Position numbers and translations under genes: made by a program. A stretch of DNA of 64,000 bases, taken from contig JAEUVA010000002.1 in NCBI GenBank assembly GCA_016787045.1, positions 1 through 64,000 of the forward strand. Reading direction: 5' to 3'. Positions 9,109 to 18,672 of this stretch are shown here, in pieces; the stretch's first letter is position 1; each line of letters begins with the position of its first letter. The DNA is from Chitinophagales bacterium (GTDB lineage: Bacteria > Bacteroidota > Bacteroidia > Chitinophagales > LD1). Below the pieces are notes generated by a model, which was given only the letters and a program-made list of their open reading frames with translations, was not told the origin of the DNA and made no database searches.

Positions 9109-10320
9109 ATGAACTTACACGAATATCAGGCAAAAGAATTACTGAAAAAAAATGGCGCTGCCATACAAGAAGGCATAGTTGCAGAAACTCCTGAACAGGC
9201 CGTAGCTGCTGCGCAAGAACTCAAGAAACTTTACAATAGCGATTGGGTGGTTATTAAAAGCCAAATACATGCCGGTGGCAGAGGAAAAGGAACCATTGAA
9301 GGAACTGAGCAGCGCGGTGTGCAACTTGCAAAAAATCATGATGCCGTAAAAGCTATAGCCACCAACATACTTGGCAATATTTTGGTAACCAAACAAACCG
9401 GTGCAGCTGGGCGCAGAGTGAACAAGATATTGGTAGCGCAAGATGTTTATTACCCGGGCGAAAGCGAACCCAAAGAGTTTTATTTCTCTGTATTGCTAGA
9501 CAGAACAAAAGGCACAAATGTGTTTATCTACAGCACCGAAGGCGGTATGGATATTGAAGAAGTGGCAGAGCACACTCCCGAAAAAGTGCATAAAGAATGG
9601 ATAGATCCCAAAGTAGGTCTGCAAGATTTTCAATGCCGCAAAATTGCCTTTAATTTAGGATTGAGCGGAACTGCATTTAAAGACATGACCAAGTTTGTAA
9701 AGGCAGTATATCAGGCATACTTAAACAGCGATGCCAGCATGGTAGAGATTAACCCTTGCCTAAAAACCAGCGACAACCGCATTATAGCAGTAGATGGTAA
9801 AATTTCATTAGATGATAATGCACTATATCGCCATAAGGACTTAGAAGCACAAAAGGATAAAAACGAACAAGACCCTACAGAGATAGAAGCCGAGGAAGCT
9901 GAATTGAATTACGTGAAGTTAGATGGCAACGTGGGCTGTATGGTTAATGGAGCAGGTTTAGCAATGGCTACCATGGATATTATTAAACTGAGTGGTGGCG
10001 ACCCCGCCAACTTTTTGGATGTAGGCGGCACTGCCAATGCAGAGCGGGTAGAAAAGGCCTTTCGTATTATTCTAAAAGACCCGAACGTAAAAGCCATTCT
10101 GGTAAATATTTTTGGTGGAATAGTTCGCTGCGATAGAGTGGCACAAGGTATTGTTGATGCCTACAAGTCTATTGGCAACATTCCGGTGCCGATTATTGTG
10201 CGTTTGCAAGGTACCAATGCCGAAGAGGGTAAAAAAATAATTGATCAAAGCGGCTTGAAAGTACGTGGCGCCATTCAGTTAAAAGAAGCAGCGCAAGCAG
10301 TAAAAGAAGCACTGGGTTAA
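9109..10320 (+). CDS. sucC: Succinate-CoA ligase (ADP-forming) subunit beta
   Basis: A 403-residue protein, full length for SucC. With SucD it interconverts succinyl-CoA and succinate with ADP/ATP phosphorylation in the citric acid cycle. The N-terminus MNLHEYQAKELL is the family signature. KSQIHAGGRGKG is the ATP-grasp nucleotide segment, and GAGLAMATMD, NFLDVGG and NIFGGIVRCD are the conserved ligase-domain segments. sucD is not next to it and is not in this window, so the two subunits are encoded apart here. The next gene starts seven bases after its stop and is probably co-transcribed. Confidence 0.96.
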   Translation: MNLHEYQAKELLKKNGAAIQEGIVAETPEQAVAAAQELKKLYNSDWVVIKSQIHAGGRGKGTIEGTEQRGVQLAKNHDAVKAIATNILGNILVTKQTGAAGRRVNKILVAQDVYYPGESEPKEFYFSVLLDRTKGTNVFIYSTEGGMDIEEVAEHTPEKVHKEWIDPKVGLQDFQCRKIAFNLGLSGTAFKDMTKFVKAVYQAYLNSDASMVEINPCLKTSDNRIIAVDGKISLDDNALYRHKDLEAQKDKNEQDPTEIEAEEAELNYVKLDGNVGCMVNGAGLAMATMDIIKLSGGDPANFLDVGGTANAERVEKAFRIILKDPNVKAILVNIFGGIVRCDRVAQGIVDAYKSIGNIPVPIIVRLQGTNAEEGKKIIDQSGLKVRGAIQLKEAAQAVKEALG

Positions 10321-10327
10321 CACAAGC

Positions 10328-10840
10328 ATGGAAAATCTCTTTTCTAATCTATCCTCTCAAAGTAGAGTTTGGGTGTACCAAAGCTCCAGAGCATTTAACG
10401 CTCAGGAAGCTACAGAGATTGCTGCAATGCTACAGCAGTTTGTGGCACAATGGAATTCGCATAAAATAGATGTAGTAGGTGGTGGCGAGTTATTGCACAA
10501 TTTGTTTGTAGTGTTAGCTGCCGATGAATCACAGGTTGGTGTAAGCGGATGCTCTATTGACTCAACTGTTCGGTTTGTACGTGAGCTTGGAGCTAAATTC
10601 GGAGTAGATTTTTTTAATAGATGGAACATGGCTTATGAGCAGAACAACGAAGTAAAGTGTTGCTCCTATACAGAGTTTGATGCACTACTTAATGCCGGTG
10701 TTGTATCGCCAAGCACAACTGTTTTTAATCCATTAGTGAAAACTATAGAGGAACTGCAAACTCAGTTTCGTATATCCTTTGCGCAAAGTCCGTATAAAAA
10801 TCTGGCAGCAGTAAGTAAAGTTGAAGGGCTTACTCTGTAG
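10328..10840 (+). CDS. Conserved Bacteroidota protein of ~165 residues, unknown function
   Basis: A 170-residue soluble protein without signal peptide or membrane segment. It contains SRVWVYQSSRAFNAQE at the N-terminus and a central GCSIDSTVRFVRELG. I recognise this pattern from a small family in Bacteroidota whose entries are often labelled ABC transporter ATPase. No Walker A or ABC signature is visible here, so that label is not supported. It starts seven bases after sucC on the same strand, consistent with a shared transcript. Function unknown. Confidence 0.75.
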   Translation: MENLFSNLSSQSRVWVYQSSRAFNAQEATEIAAMLQQFVAQWNSHKIDVVGGGELLHNLFVVLAADESQVGVSGCSIDSTVRFVRELGAKFGVDFFNRWNMAYEQNNEVKCCSYTEFDALLNAGVVSPSTTVFNPLVKTIEELQTQFRISFAQSPYKNLAAVSKVEGLTL

Positions 10841-10847
10841 TAAGTGT

Positions 10848-11534
10848 TTATACTCTCTCTATTATTTTTTGAATGTAAGGCGATTTGCCAATCAGCCAGA
10901 TGACAAAGCTATTGATAGTTGATAGTGGAAAAGGTAAAGGCCTTTTGAAATCTACAAAAAGAACTACTCGTATTTCGTCTGTGTTATTTTGAGCGAAGTG
11001 CTCCAAAGTATCATCAAAAATTAAACTTTTTCCGGCTTGCCAGTGGCGTGTTTCATCGCCAATACAAAGTAGGCATCCTTTTTCATTTTTAGGAACTAAG
11101 AGCGCTAAATGATAGCGAAGTACACCCGCATACGTACCCCGATGTGGTGTTAGCCGAGTTTGGGGTTCTAATATGGAATAGAAAGCTGTAACCATTCCCG
11201 GAATATTTTGTAGCGCGTTGTGGGTATGCGGAAATTTGTCACAATTTTTTTTCACCATTTCACCATAGGCGTAAAAGAAAAGTGTTTTCCATTTGTTGCC
11301 TTTTACAATTCGCTGCTGCTCTTCAGAAATTTCCTTTAACTCGGGTATGTTATCGTAGTTGATTAAAGCACGATTAAGATCCTGCAATATCTGAGGGTAT
11401 TTTTCTTCTACCTTTTTATGCCATGGAAATTTTTCTAATGCGTAAAAAGACTGCTGTGGAGTGAAGCGAAACATCAACCATTCTAAAACGGCAATTCCCT
11501 TTTGCCCCAAAACTGAGATAAACTGATACCACAT
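10848..11534 (-). CDS. Aspartyl/asparaginyl beta-hydroxylase-like Fe(II)/2-oxoglutarate dioxygenase
   Basis: A 228-residue protein of the AspH/LpxO family. It has TPHRGTYAGVLRYHLAL, where His142 of RYH aligns with the first iron-ligand His of AspH, and FDDTLEHFAQN, where His179 aligns with the second. Arg189 (DEIRVVLFVD) fits the 2-oxoglutarate-binding Arg. Family members hydroxylate Asp/Asn side chains or the lipid A secondary acyl chain. The substrate here is not determined; a hydrophobic N-terminus (residues ~4-25) and C-terminus (~203-222) suggest membrane association as in LpxO. It lies 16 bases beyond the symporter gene's stop on the same strand. Confidence 0.82.
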   Translation of the reverse strand: MWYQFISVLGQKGIAVLEWLMFRFTPQQSFYALEKFPWHKKVEEKYPQILQDLNRALINYDNIPELKEISEEQQRIVKGNKWKTLFFYAYGEMVKKNCDKFPHTHNALQNIPGMVTAFYSILEPQTRLTPHRGTYAGVLRYHLALLVPKNEKGCLLCIGDETRHWQAGKSLIFDDTLEHFAQNNTDEIRVVLFVDFKRPLPFPLSTINSFVIWLIGKSPYIQKIIERV

Positions 11535-11550
11535 ATTTGTTTACTTTAAC

Positions 11551-12918
11551 TTACCCTGCTGTGGTTGATTCATGAAATTCTCCTTCCCATCGGGCTATTA
11601 CCACAGTGGCTAAACAATTGCCAATTACGTTTACAGATGTACGCGCCATATCCATTAACTCATCTATGCCTAAAATGATGAAGACCGGCTCTACCGGTAA
11701 ACCAAAAGAAGCCAGCGTGCCTAATAGAATAACCAAAGAAGCCCGTGGTACACCTGCCACGCCCTTGCTGGTGAGCATAAGAGTGAAAACAATGGTAAGT
11801 TGGGTGGTAATAGAAAGTTCAATGCCCGCAGCTTGCGCCACAAAAATAGATGCTAAAGAAAGATAAAGTGTAGTGCCATCTAAGTTAAAGCTGTAGCCCA
11901 TTGGCATTACAAAGGCCACAATTTTGCGCGGCACACCCAAATGTTCCATGGCTTTCATGGCCTTTGGCAATGCACTTTCAGAAGATGTGGTAGCAAACGC
12001 AATACTGACCGGCTCAATAATTGCTTGTACAAATTTTTTGATAGGAACTTTAAATGCCAGAGCCACAGGGAGCAATACCGCCAGTATGAAAAAAATCAAT
12101 GCTGCATACAGGGTAAGTAGCAACTTAAGCAGATTGACTAATATACCTAACCCCATGTGGCCAACCGTGTAAGCTATGGCACACCCCACTGCCATCGGAG
12201 CCAAGTACATGATTAACGAGGTAAATTTGAACATTACCTCACTCAACGATTCTACAAACAGAATAATTGGCCTACGGTGATTCTCTGATATCATGGCAGT
12301 AGCCACGCCAAACAAAATACTGAAGATGACAATTTCTAACACCGCTCCATCGTAAATACTCTTAGCAATGTTTTCCGGAAAAATGTGAAGAATAACATCG
12401 GTAAGTGTTTGCTTGTTGGCAGGTAGTACTTCACTATTAGTAGAGGTGGGTAATTGTATGCCTACACCAGCTTTGCTGAGATTTATTGCAGCCAATCCTA
12501 TAAACAGAGCAATGGTGGTTACTACTTCAAAGTACAACAAACTCTTCCACCCCATGCGCCCTACCTGCTTGATGTTGCTATGTCCGGCTATTCCGTATAC
12601 CAATGTACCAAACAGGAGTGGAGCGATGATACTTTTAATCAAGCGCAAAAAAATCTGCGAAAAAATTTTCAGATTTTGCGAGAACTCCGGAAAGTCAATG
12701 CCAACCTCCACACCTACAACCATACTGATGAGAATAGTGGTAGTCAGATTTTTTTTTAGCCAGCCATAGTAGAGTAATGCGCCTATGCCCATACAGCGCA
12801 TAGTGGTTAGCAATCTTTCGGGGGGGCTTATGGTTCCGTTGTTTGCCAAAAATGAAAACAAAAGCGCTACGATGAAGATTACAGCGGCAAAGACAGCTAT
12901 TATCCACGGTTTTCTCAT
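11551..12918 (-). CDS. Dicarboxylate/amino acid:cation symporter (DAACS family)
   Basis: A 455-residue inner-membrane protein of the GltP/DctA type, which imports glutamate, aspartate or C4-dicarboxylates with protons or sodium. Hydrophobic segments cover most of the length. Two hallmark loops are clear: the Ser-rich hairpin TTSSESALPKAM and the substrate/cation segment GYSFNLDGTTLYLS, followed by the MLTSKGVAGVP tip. An extra N-terminal membrane segment precedes the usual first helix (residues 5-27). Which substrate is carried cannot be decided from these motifs. Confidence 0.9.
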   Translation of the reverse strand: MRKPWIIAVFAAVIFIVALLFSFLANNGTISPPERLLTTMRCMGIGALLYYGWLKKNLTTTILISMVVGVEVGIDFPEFSQNLKIFSQIFLRLIKSIIAPLLFGTLVYGIAGHSNIKQVGRMGWKSLLYFEVVTTIALFIGLAAINLSKAGVGIQLPTSTNSEVLPANKQTLTDVILHIFPENIAKSIYDGAVLEIVIFSILFGVATAMISENHRRPIILFVESLSEVMFKFTSLIMYLAPMAVGCAIAYTVGHMGLGILVNLLKLLLTLYAALIFFILAVLLPVALAFKVPIKKFVQAIIEPVSIAFATTSSESALPKAMKAMEHLGVPRKIVAFVMPMGYSFNLDGTTLYLSLASIFVAQAAGIELSITTQLTIVFTLMLTSKGVAGVPRASLVILLGTLASFGLPVEPVFIILGIDELMDMARTSVNVIGNCLATVVIARWEGEFHESTTAG

Positions 12919-12960
12919 GGGTGCAAGATAGAAAACGGTTTTACTGTAAACAGTTACGTA

Positions 12961-15900
12961 CTATTTGAGTAGTGTAACTGTTCCTTTGTGCTGTGTTTTT
13001 TTACTGTTGAGGTATGTAATATCGGCCACGTAAGTAAATACACCGGGGTTTTGAAGCACGCTTTTGTAGGTACCATCCCAACCGGTAAAACGTTCGTTTT
13101 GTGAGTCAAATATTTTTTCGCCCCAGCGGTTGTAAACCGTGAGCATCACATTTAGAATGCTCTCACCGTACACCATAAACACATCGTTGTTTCCATCTCC
13201 ATTTGGAGAGAATGCGTTAGGTATATATACGGGAGGCAAACCCTCTACAATAATTTTTGTTGCAGCTGTAGCGGTACATCCGTTGTGATAAGTGATGGTT
13301 AGATAGTAGGTATTTGTAACGTATCCTTGCATCACCGGATTGGGGCAATCTGTGCAGCTCAATCCTTCTGACGGCTGCCAATCGTAGCCGGTAATGGCGT
13401 TTGTATTGTACCCCGATAGAATGCCGCTCAACGTAAGTTGCTCACCTAACTGTATGGTAGAGTCAAGTGGCAACGCAGTGGCAATGCCTTGTGTGGGTTG
13501 GGGTACAAAAACGATAGTGTCTGTAACGCATCCATTTTTGTTGATGAGTTGCAGTTGGTGTACACCTGCCGAAAGAGAAGAAAAGTCAGGCGAAATTTGG
13601 TTGCCGCCATTATCAATAGAAAAATAATACGGCTGATTAATAGTAGAAATTACCTGTATGTGTACTTCGCCATCATTATATTCTGAACCATAGCATGAAG
13701 TAGAGTCAACGGTGTAAGTGAATTCATCTGGGTATGGAGGCAATATGTTTATAGTAGATGAAGTGGTGCAGTTGGTAACATCAGTTACTTTAACGGTATA
13801 TGTACTTGCTGTAAGATTTCCGAACGTTCCGGTGCCATTCGTTTGTTGCAGCGTGTTGCTCCACATCAAATCGTAAGTGTAAGGAGCAAAACCATTTATC
13901 ATAGTTGTGCTTATTGTACCATCGGTAGAGTAAGTGCAAGTAACCGGGGTAGAAGCTAACACAGCACTTAACTCTGCCGGCTCACTGGTAGAGGTTATTG
14001 CTGAGGCAGTACAAGATTTGCTATCGGTTACAGTTACTAAGTAGTTAGTGGGGTATAAGCCGTTGATGGATGGTGTACTCTGGCCACTATTCCATGCATA
14101 GCTATAAGGTGTAGTGCCACCGGTAGCTATTACAGTAGCAGTGCCATTATCTGCAGCAAAACAGGTACTGTTAGTAGAAGTAGCAGTAGCTTGCAATAAT
14201 GGCGGCTCTATAACTGTGGCAGATGTACTGTTGGGGCAATTATTAGCATCAGTAGCAGTAACCGTATAAATGCCTGCCGCCAGCGAACTGGCTGTTGTAC
14301 CTGTTCCTCCAATATTCCACACGTAGTTAAAACTTCCGGCACCGCCATTAGCAGTAATGGTCATAGTACCATCATTTCCTCCAAAGCAAGATACATGCGA
14401 GATGATAGGTTGGCTGAATGTAACTGCATTAGCTGCATTAACCACGCCCGATGCAGATGCCGTACAGCCATTGTTATCGGTTACAGAAATAGAATATGTG
14501 TTTCCGGTTAGTGAACTGATGTTTAGTGTAGTGGCATTATTACTCCATAAGTAAGTGTAGAAAGGGGTTCCTCCCGAAACGGTAGCACTGGCTGTACCAT
14601 TACTTGCTGCAAAACAAGTTTCGGCAGTAGTAGATATGCTCACACTTACCGGTGATGATGGAGCTGTGATGGTAAATCCGGCACTAACGGTACACGAGTT
14701 GGCATCGGTTACTGTGAAGTTGTAACTACCTGCACCAAGGTTGCTGATAGAATTTGTGGTGGCGCTATTGCTCCACGCATACCCGTATGGTGTGGTGCCA
14801 CCTGTAACGGTTACTGTACCCGTACCATTGGTAGCCCCAAAGCATGAAATATTTGTTGAATTCATCATTACCGATAACTGTGGTGGTTCATTAACGGTGA
14901 TACTTGTTTCGGCAGTACAACCTTTGGTGTCAGAAGCGGTAACGCTGTAGGTACCGGCAGTAAGTTGGTTTGGAGAGTTACCGGTAAAACTATTACTCCA
15001 CACGTATCCACTTATCCCAGAGCCGCCATTTGCAGAGATGCTTATGCTGCCGGTATTATCACCAAAACAAATCACATGTGTAATACTTGGAGTGCTAAAA
15101 TTGATGGGTGCAGCCGCTGCCACGGTAGCAGTGGCGGTGGCGGTACAACCAAGCGCATCACTTACGTTTACGGTGTAGGTACCTCCACCTAAGTTGCTAA
15201 TATTTTGAGTTGTAGCGTTGTTGCTCCAAGAATATGTAATAGGCGCTGTACCCGTGTTGAGGGTAAGTGTTACCGTACCATCATTTACGCCAAAACAATT
15301 TTGGTCGGTAGAAGAAAGAGAGATGGAAAGATTACCGAGTAAGACGGCAATAGTATCACTAGCTATACATCCGCCACTACTTACTTGAATTACGTAGTTG
15401 GTTTGGGCAGTAGGGTTTGCTTGCGGGTTCGGAATGATGGTGCTGCTCAAACCGGTATTAGGTGACCAAGAGTAGGTAAATGGATTTCCGTTTACTGGAG
15501 CACCGGTAACCACCGCGTTGAGTGTGGGTGCTGCTCCAGTACAAATAGTTACATCTGGCCCAGCGTTTACACTAAACGGAGCAGGCATAATGGTAACAAT
15601 AGCTGAGTCATATCGCTGGCATGCACCAATGGTGGCATTGCAACGGTAAACTGTTGTAGCGGTTGGAGTAGCTAAAGGGTTGTAAATATTGGTAGCGTTA
15701 AGTGAAGCTGACGGAGTCCATGCATAAGTAGAGGCCAAGCTGCCTAATAGCTGAACCTGTTGACCCGCACATACAGAAGTATCTGGACCTACTAAAAAGG
15801 GAAGTGAATCCACAATTAGCAATACTGCACTATCATAAGGCACATTGTTACATGGGCTATTGAGATAAATCACCAACGTTTCATTGCCTTCAACAATTCC

Positions 15901-16908
15901 ATCTGCGGTAGGGATAATATTTAGTGTGGTTGTAGTTTGTCCGGCCGGTATTACGATGGTGCCATTTAGGTTGTTGTAATCAACTCCGTTGGTAGCACTG
16001 CCGCCAATGGTGTAGTTTACTGTGGTGGGCACTGTTACGGGCTGTTGTAGTCTAAAGCGGATAACGCCATTTACACAACCTTCCATAGCATTAGAAGTAG
16101 CCGGGTCATTAGTTTCGGCATCATCTACAGATACAAAGTTTGAGGTCAAGCTGTTTTCTGCCAAAAACACACCGGAGTCATAAATGCCATCACCGGCATC
16201 GGCCACCATCAGGCGCATGTGGTAGGTTTGGCAGGGCTGAAGGTTTTTGCGCTTAGCAGTTAATACAGTTGTAAATCCATCATATTGTATGTAATAGTTA
16301 CTTGTATTTTGAGGGGCGGTGAAACCTGTACCGTTATTAACATAATACATAGAGTTAGCAGTAGAGTTTACGTTGTCTATGCTCACTGGTGTGGCAACTG
16401 TGCCCGGTACAATGGCTATATTTTGTTGTCCGGCAATACCGGGGCCGCTAATAAAAAACGCAAACGCATCGTTAAAACTGGCGTTTACCCACTCTAAGTA
16501 TTCTTCTGATCCAAAAACATATCTAAACTCCACACTATCGCTTTGCACTTGCATATCAAACTCCAATACACAAGCATCGTATGTGGTACTATTAGCTAGA
16601 GTATTTAGTTGTGCGTTGCCTGCTGCAAGGTTGTTAACGCCAGCTGACCCGCTGTTGTTTGGCCCGGGGATGCTGTTAACACTACCGCTAGTTAAAGCAA
16701 TGCCGGTGGTCATACCAAGGTTACAGTTTTGGCAGTTAAATGTTCCCGCACTGGTTCCTGGGCAATTCATTACAGCATTTGTAATGGTTACACCATTACC
16801 GGCAAGTATTTGGGCTAACTGCGTAGCGTTGTTTACAGGAACAGTAACAATCTGTGCGGATATGCTTATTGTGCATAGCAGCAGTAGAGAACCAAGAAGT
16901 TTATTCAT
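12961..16908 (-). CDS. SprB-like secreted adhesin with choice-of-anchor L domain and type B T9SS sorting tail
   Basis: A 1,315-residue secreted protein. A signal peptide (about residues 1-19, ending SISAQ) is followed by a choice-of-anchor L domain (~40-235; FDMQVQSD, FVFGSEEYLEWVN-like segment as YVFGSEEYLEWVN, NDAFAFFISGPG). A Calx-beta-like domain spans ~255-370. Two PKD/Ig-like modules (~370-525) have GPDTSVCAG and GPDVTICTG. About eight SprB-type repeats of ~75 residues follow (CFG...DGT...YxWSN...LxxGTYTVxVTDxxGCT). The C-terminal ~85 residues carry IPNAFSPNGDGNNDVF and VYNRWGEKIFDS, the gliding-associated type B sorting domain. Expected fate: export by T9SS to the cell surface; SprB proteins serve as adhesins in gliding. 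No gliding operon is nearby. A perfect palindrome lies 63 bases upstream of the start. Confidence 0.9.
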   Translation of the reverse strand: MNKLLGSLLLLCTISISAQIVTVPVNNATQLAQILAGNGVTITNAVMNCPGTSAGTFNCQNCNLGMTTGIALTSGSVNSIPGPNNSGSAGVNNLAAGNAQLNTLANSTTYDACVLEFDMQVQSDSVEFRYVFGSEEYLEWVNASFNDAFAFFISGPGIAGQQNIAIVPGTVATPVSIDNVNSTANSMYYVNNGTGFTAPQNTSNYYIQYDGFTTVLTAKRKNLQPCQTYHMRLMVADAGDGIYDSGVFLAENSLTSNFVSVDDAETNDPATSNAMEGCVNGVIRFRLQQPVTVPTTVNYTIGGSATNGVDYNNLNGTIVIPAGQTTTTLNIIPTADGIVEGNETLVIYLNSPCNNVPYDSAVLLIVDSLPFLVGPDTSVCAGQQVQLLGSLASTYAWTPSASLNATNIYNPLATPTATTVYRCNATIGACQRYDSAIVTIMPAPFSVNAGPDVTICTGAAPTLNAVVTGAPVNGNPFTYSWSPNTGLSSTIIPNPQANPTAQTNYVIQVSSGGCIASDTIAVLLGNLSISLSSTDQNCFGVNDGTVTLTLNTGTAPITYSWSNNATTQNISNLGGGTYTVNVSDALGCTATATATVAAAAPINFSTPSITHVICFGDNTGSISISANGGSGISGYVWSNSFTGNSPNQLTAGTYSVTASDTKGCTAETSITVNEPPQLSVMMNSTNISCFGATNGTGTVTVTGGTTPYGYAWSNSATTNSISNLGAGSYNFTVTDANSCTVSAGFTITAPSSPVSVSISTTAETCFAASNGTASATVSGGTPFYTYLWSNNATTLNISSLTGNTYSISVTDNNGCTASASGVVNAANAVTFSQPIISHVSCFGGNDGTMTITANGGAGSFNYVWNIGGTGTTASSLAAGIYTVTATDANNCPNSTSATVIEPPLLQATATSTNSTCFAADNGTATVIATGGTTPYSYAWNSGQSTPSINGLYPTNYLVTVTDSKSCTASAITSTSEPAELSAVLASTPVTCTYSTDGTISTTMINGFAPYTYDLMWSNTLQQTNGTGTFGNLTASTYTVKVTDVTNCTTSSTINILPPYPDEFTYTVDSTSCYGSEYNDGEVHIQVISTINQPYYFSIDNGGNQISPDFSSLSAGVHQLQLINKNGCVTDTIVFVPQPTQGIATALPLDSTIQLGEQLTLSGILSGYNTNAITGYDWQPSEGLSCTDCPNPVMQGYVTNTYYLTITYHNGCTATAATKIIVEGLPPVYIPNAFSPNGDGNNDVFMVYGESILNVMLTVYNRWGEKIFDSQNERFTGWDGTYKSVLQNPGVFTYVADITYLNSKKTQHKGTVTLLK

Positions 16909-16970
16909 AAGTCAGGGGTGCTTATTTGCCCTCTAAGTTAAAACTATTTTAAGTAGGTGTCAATTTTTTT

Positions 16971-16986
16971 TAAACAGGCCTGTTTA
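16971..16986. promoter_or_regulatory. Perfect 16-bp palindrome upstream of the SprB-like adhesin gene
   Basis: TAAACAGGCCTGTTTA is its own reverse complement with no mismatch. It sits 63 bases upstream of the adhesin start codon (16908) and 16 bases beyond the stop of the M1 peptidase gene, next to a run of eight T (16963-16970). Read on the minus strand it is followed by A, not T, so it is not a terminator for the peptidase gene. A repressor or activator site for the adhesin gene is the simplest reading. Confidence 0.4.
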
Positions 16987-17001
16987 CAGCAAAAATGTGT
17001 A

Positions 17002-18669
17002 CTATTTCAACTTGGTAACAGTGATGTAAGCTAAATCGGTACGAATAGAAAAATCAGTGTCCTTTTTTAGCGTTAGATTCATTTGCTGAAATTCGTTGGA
17101 TGGAGCAATTTGTGTGCTACTGTTTTTATCTGTAGAAACAAATACAGGCATGTTAAAGTCCTTTACGTCTGTTTTCCAACGGTAGGTTAAGGTGTAGTTA
17201 GTTTTATCTTTTTTCTTGAGCGAATACTCTAACTCCGGTATTGCTGCATGCTTAATATACTGTTCAAAAATTGGCCTGTAGTTGGTGTTTCCGGCACGGC
17301 AAAAATATTCTACCACATCGTTGTAATCTATATTTGTTAGCTTAAAGGTGCGGTTAGCCATGCTTTTAAAAGTACTCCACCAAAGTGAATCATCGTTAAA
17401 AACATGCCGTAGGGTGTTTAGAAACAACATTCCTTTAGCATACATATCGCCATCGCCTTCTTCATTTACACCATACATGCCAATGATGGGGCTTTTGTTA
17501 CCTACAGATGGTTTAGCAGCATTTACGTATTTTAATGCTTTATCATATCCGTACATGCACTCTACGTAAACAGCTTCTGTATAGGTGCAAAAACTTTCGT
17601 GTATCCACATATCGGCAATATCGCGGCAGCTTACGGAGTTGCCCCACCACTCATGTCCGGTTTCGTGGATGATGATATAGTCAAAATCTAAACCAATTCG
17701 CGAGTGGTCGCGACCCGCATAGCCCGTTAGAAACCTGTTGCCGTAAGCAATAGCCCCTTGGTGTTCCATGCCAAGATAGGGAGTTTCTACAAGGGCATAA
17801 CCATCTTTCCAAAAGGGGTATTTGCCCAAATATTTTTCGTAGCAACTGAGCATGGGCTTCACTTGTTCAAAATGTTTAATGGCCAGGTCTTTGTTGTAGC
17901 TCAGCACGTAGTAGTCCAACGCTAACGAATCTCCATCTGTAGCAATGTAGGTATCGTGTATCTGTACATAGTCGCCTATGTTGAGCGTTACGTTGTAGTT
18001 GTTTATGGGATAGTTCACTTTCCAGCGAAAAGTTGTGGTGCTGTTTTGCTCTGCTGTGCTGCGTTCTTCAGTACCATTGGCCACGCACCGCAAACCATTG
18101 GGTACATTGCAGGCAATACGCATACTATCGGGCTCATCGCCTAAGTAATCTTTGTTGGGCCACCACAAACTGGCGCCAATACCCTCGCAGGAAACCGCTA
18201 CCCATAGCTTACCGTTTCTATCATAAGTCCAGGTAAAGCCGCCATCCCACGGTGCACGTTTGGCAGTGATAGGTTTACCATAAAAGTTAACGGTAAATTC
18301 TCCTTGTGTGCCTTCTTCAAACCGGATGGGCATATCTACAAACACGGCATTGTACTCTCTACGGTACCGCAACTCTTTGCCGTTCATGGTAATGTTTACC
18401 ACTTTCATGTTTTCAAACAAATCCAGTTGCAGGGTTTGGAAATCGCGGATAGATGTAAAATAAAATGTATTGCTTCCGCTAATGGTGCGGTTCAGAGTAT
18501 CAACGGTAATGTTTAAATCATAAAAGGTAACATCATAACAGGCGCGCTCCGGCAAAAGAGTACCGCGCAGAGTATCGGCTCGGGTATATGTTTTTTTCTG
18601 TTCCAGCAACGATTGAGAAAAAATTGTGCTGCAACAAGCAATAAACAGTAGGGCAAATAGGTGCTTCAT
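17002..18669 (-). CDS. M1 family zinc metallopeptidase (aminopeptidase-like)
   Basis: A 555-residue secreted gluzincin. The zinc site is HETGH at 335-339 with the third ligand Glu358 exactly 18 residues further on (IADMWIHESF), the standard HExxH-x18-E spacing. GMEHQG at 300-305 corresponds to the GxMEN substrate-binding motif. The signal peptide is MKHLFALLFIACCSTIFSQ. At 555 residues it has the N-terminal beta domain and catalytic domain but lacks the long C-terminal helical domain of PepN. It probably releases N-terminal amino acids in the periplasm or outside the cell. It starts three bases after the upstream gene's stop, so the two are likely co-translated. Confidence 0.9.
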   Translation of the reverse strand: MKHLFALLFIACCSTIFSQSLLEQKKTYTRADTLRGTLLPERACYDVTFYDLNITVDTLNRTISGSNTFYFTSIRDFQTLQLDLFENMKVVNITMNGKELRYRREYNAVFVDMPIRFEEGTQGEFTVNFYGKPITAKRAPWDGGFTWTYDRNGKLWVAVSCEGIGASLWWPNKDYLGDEPDSMRIACNVPNGLRCVANGTEERSTAEQNSTTTFRWKVNYPINNYNVTLNIGDYVQIHDTYIATDGDSLALDYYVLSYNKDLAIKHFEQVKPMLSCYEKYLGKYPFWKDGYALVETPYLGMEHQGAIAYGNRFLTGYAGRDHSRIGLDFDYIIIHETGHEWWGNSVSCRDIADMWIHESFCTYTEAVYVECMYGYDKALKYVNAAKPSVGNKSPIIGMYGVNEEGDGDMYAKGMLFLNTLRHVFNDDSLWWSTFKSMANRTFKLTNIDYNDVVEYFCRAGNTNYRPIFEQYIKHAAIPELEYSLKKKDKTNYTLTYRWKTDVKDFNMPVFVSTDKNSSTQIAPSNEFQQMNLTLKKDTDFSIRTDLAYITVTKLK

Positions 18670-18672
18670 GTA

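Noticed and set aside
10328-10840. ABC transporter ATPase as the identity of this protein
   Set aside because: Relatives are often given that label, but no Walker A, Walker B or signature motif is present.
12454-12769. Plus-strand frames of 101-118 codons opposite the symporter gene
   Set aside because: They are antisense to conserved membrane segments of the symporter and have no features of their own.
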